Positions 4,305 to 5,838 of a stretch of 5,838 bases of DNA are shown one piece after another. The position numbers were made by a program, and so were the translations under genes. Origin of the DNA: JAIFWV01 sp964580495 (GTDB taxonomy: Bacteria; Patescibacteriota; Doudnabacteria; UBA920; O2-02-FULL-48-8); NCBI GenBank assembly GCA_964580495.1, contig CAZOKE010000031.1:1-5838 (forward strand), read 5' to 3'. The notes beneath the pieces are model-generated. The model ran no database searches, was not told where the DNA came from, and saw nothing but the letters and a program-made list of their open reading frames with translations. How positions within the stretch are numbered: position 1 is the stretch's first letter; each line of letters starts with the position of its first letter.

Positions 4305-5220
4305 TGGAGGCGACTCAGAAAGCTGATCGCCTATGAAACGAACTTTCTCCTTTGAAAATGGTGGGAAGTCGCCAGCAGCAGACATAAGGCCCAGCCCTGG
4401 TCCTGGGGGGACCAAGTCTTCCCCTAACCGCTCGCTGGTGACATCCCGTGCTGGGAGCTGACAAATCAGACAATGGCTTTGTGCGGTTTGCCCGTACTTC
4501 GCGCAGCTAGGCCGCGCTTAGGCGTATGCACTAGTAATCTGACCAGCTCCCAAAATGACCGGAATCCCAGACCGCGATAGAAAATCTATCGGAGCAGCAT
4601 ATCGCAGGTCGGGTTTTGATCTGCCCGACTTTGAGTCTGAAACCCCGGAGGAGTTATCTGGTGCTTGGTTCACGGTGGCGTTACCGGTTTTTCACGGCGC
4701 AGACCGGAACAATCCATACGAGCTTATGAGGCAGCATGGATCTTTCAAAAGCATCAAACGACTCCCAAACCTTGTCCTCGCGAAAGCGAGGATCTAAACG
4801 GAGTCCGTTGCCATGCTTCACAACAATTCCGCCGTTAGGCTGTTGTGACGGACAGTGATCGTCGTCCGTATTGTTGTTTCAGCACAGCAACCTTCCCCGA
4901 GGAAGTCATCAAATATGCGAACCAGCAAGGGTTGGGAACCAGTGCTGGGGTTCATCGCGCGACGGGTGTCTAATCCGTCATTTGATAACCTTCCCATTCG
5001 TCGGTGAACAGATCCTATGACATCGGGCGTAACTTAGTGCGAAGTTCATCGCAAGAAGCTCACCTCCCGTCTTCAGAACCTGTTCACACGACCTTGGAGG
5101 GGAGAATTGGTCATTAACTAAGTCCTCTGTGTCACAAACCCAGAGCCGTATCTGGAGCCTTGCGGCTGCAACACGGTTACTTTGTGCCATTCGGGCCAAG
5201 GACCTCTCCCCAAGTTTCTA
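4305..5220 (-). ncRNA. Large, unassigned structured RNA in the 23S-5S spacer
   Basis: About 0.9 kb with no supportable ORF, GC-richer than its flanks and full of perfect or near-perfect stems. In plus coordinates these include: 4368-4376/4434-4442, 4453-4460/4544-4551 extended by 4466-4470/4538-4542, 4575-4581/4585-4591, 4608-4613/4624-4629, the CCTCGCG/CGAGG hairpin at about 4777-4792, 4819-4825/4841-4847 with inner GCC-GTTA-GGC, the two-part long-range helix 4901-4905/4990-4994 plus 4908-4914/4980-4986 enclosing GACGG/CCGTC, 5004-5011/5080-5087, and GGGGAGA/TCTCCCC closing the 5' domain (about 5099-5211). The strand is inferred from the flanking rRNAs. I find no RNase P core (AGGAAAGTCC, ACAGAA), tmRNA ends, SRP core, tRNA, or group II GTGYG start with domain V. 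Size and architecture recall giant bacterial RNAs such as GOLLD, ROOL or OLE, but no identity is claimed. It could also be a processed spacer or degenerate intron. Confidence 0.6.
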
Positions 5221-5317
5221 GACCACCCTCTCTGTCCAGTGCTGCTCCAACAATTTTTTATTGAGGCAGCACTGGACATCTCTCCCGCAAGCGGGAGAGA
5301 ATAATAATGAGGTGGTC
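5221..5317. repeat. Nested stems in the rRNA spacer, with TCTCTCCCG-family copy 2
   Basis: GACCACC (5221-5227) and GGTGGTC (5311-5317) enclose two hairpins. One is a perfect 13-bp stem TGTCCAGTGCTGC/GCAGCACTGGACA (5233-5245/5266-5278) with an A/T-rich loop. The other is TCTCTCCCGC-AA-GCGGGAGAGA (5279-5300). Together they make a three-way-junction-like domain just 5' of the large structured RNA. The second hairpin shares its arms with the palindrome at 2435-2455. Confidence 0.6.
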
Positions 5318-5353
5318 ATTCCATTTTCCGGCAAACAAATTTTGTAAATGAAC

Positions 5354-5515
5354 TTGTGATTTGAAATCACAAATTGCTAGTCAAAAAGTTTCCTTAAGAA
5401 ACTTTTTGTCCCGAGCGGGACGTCTCAACGTCGACGCGAGGGACCTTTTTCAAGATCCTTCGCATGCGGTGCTGAGGCACCGTGCTCAGGACAATTTTTT
5501 CTTAAGAAAAAATTG
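5354..5515. repeat. Series of perfect hairpins directly after the 23S 3' end
   Basis: Stems in order: TTGTGATTT/AAATCACAA (5354-5372), CAAAAAGTTTC/GAAACTTTTTG around CTTAA (5382-5408), GTCCCG/CGGGAC (5408-5421), a GGTGC/GCACC hairpin (about 5468-5481) and the 24-base palindrome CAATTTTTTC-TTAA-GAAAAAATTG (5492-5515). Two share a CTTAAG-like centre. No ORF is present. They may be RNase III-type processing sites or a stack of small palindromic insertions; neither is proven. Confidence 0.55.
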
Positions 5516-5838
5516 AATCAAACTTTCAGTTGATTAGTATTGCTCGGCTCAACGCATTACTGCGCTTACACCTGCAACCTATGGGCCGCTACATTCTCTG
5601 AAATTGTATTGCTACAACTTTTTGAAAACGCTTTGGCGATACGGGGTCGTCTTCCCCGAACTTATCGCTATATTTCAAGCAACGAAACCTAGTTTTGTGG
5701 ACAGCTTCACGCTTATATGCATTCAGCGTTTATCTTAACTGGACCTAGCTACCCGGCGATGCCCCAGACGGGACAACCGGTACACCATGAACGTGCCTAC
5801 GAACTTTCGGGCGAGCTCGAAAGTGCGATGCTCTCGCA
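5515..5838 (-). rRNA. rrl: 23S ribosomal RNA, 3' end only
   Basis: The minus strand matches the last part of bacterial 23S: GGTGTACCGGTTGTC, then CGCCGGGTAGCTAG, AGATAAACGCTGAA, GCATATAAGCGTGAA, GGTGTAAGCGCAGTAATGCG, TTGAGCC and AATACTAAT. The 3' end is placed near 5515 by the usual distance past TACTAAT; it may be off by several bases. The gene continues off the right edge. Two regions look expanded against E. coli: the helix 98-99 area (about 5595-5700; stem GCGATA...TATCGC with inner CGGGG/CCCCG) and the stretch at 5790-5838 near helix 95, where an extra ACTTTCG/CGAAAGT hairpin lies beside GCGAGAGCA. Divergent, insertion-bearing 23S genes are common in CPR bacteria. Confidence 0.93.

Noticed and set aside
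4555..4797. 80-codon plus-strand ORF in the spacer
   Set aside because: It is antisense to the rRNA direction, has no clear ribosome site and runs through several perfect hairpins (4575-4591, 4608-4629, 4777-4792) that better explain the sequence.
5144..5178. Group II intron domain V-like hairpin (AGCCGT...ACGGTT) on the plus strand
   Set aside because: The outer 6-bp stem fits, but the inner stem, loop and two-base bulge do not match domain V. No GTGYG intron start is seen and the strand opposes the rRNA.
4978..5199. 73-codon minus-strand ORF in the spacer
   Set aside because: No ribosome site or family pattern, and its sequence is taken up by the long-range stems at 5004-5087 and 4980-4994; treated as structured RNA.
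4305..5220. tmRNA or RNase P RNA as identity of the spacer RNA
   Set aside because: No tRNA-like ends or tag frame for tmRNA, and no AGGAAAGTCC/ACAGAA core for RNase P; it is also longer than either.

Overview
The window reads as a chromosomal piece of a bacterium. Every gene I can support lies on the minus strand, so biological order runs from high to low coordinates. It holds the 3' end of a 23S rRNA gene, an unusually long 23S-5S spacer, a 5S rRNA gene and then a run of small genes. The divergent, insertion-bearing 23S tail, the small hypothetical proteins, the hairpin-rich intergenic DNA and an EndoQ-type repair nuclease suggest a candidate-phyla (Patescibacteria/CPR-like) organism. That placement is an inference; no gene here fixes the taxonomy.

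rRNA region (about 3770-5838). The 23S 3' end runs to about 5515. It is followed by a hairpin-rich stretch (about 5350-5515), a nested stem structure (5221-5317) and about 0.9 kb of GC-richer sequence packed with perfect stems (about 4305-5220). I cannot assign that stretch to RNase P RNA, tmRNA, SRP RNA, a tRNA or a recognisable intron. Next come a 14-bp palindromic element (4242-4290), a possible 39-aa single-span membrane protein (4054-4173), a further inverted repeat and the 5S gene (3783-3897), which ends on a T-run. The 23S and 5S genes are therefore more than 1.6 kb apart, with what looks like a large undescribed structured RNA between them.

Protein-gene region (1-3620). In transcription order: a frame-broken Zn-ribbon microprotein (3420-3570) with its own promoter and terminator; a secreted or membrane 130-aa protein (2947-3339) with promoter, strong RBS, TTG start and terminator; a 100-aa protein (2583-2885) with a terminator; a probable two-gene operon of an acidic 116-aa protein (2050-2400) and Endonuclease Q (774-2036), driven by a near-consensus promoter at 2508-2536; then a 169-aa four-helix membrane protein (76-585) and the start of another membrane ORF running off the left edge. 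The 100-aa and 116-aa proteins look like diverged paralogues, and the second sits directly upstream of EndoQ.

EndoQ nicks DNA next to deaminated bases, so the identifiable theme of the protein region is DNA repair with unknown small partners. Several promoters share a TATACT -10 with very short leaders, and terminators sit almost directly against the next promoter. Two palindrome families (CCCTCAC...GTGAGGG and TCTCTCCCG...CGGGAGAGA) occur twice each, at unrelated intergenic sites.
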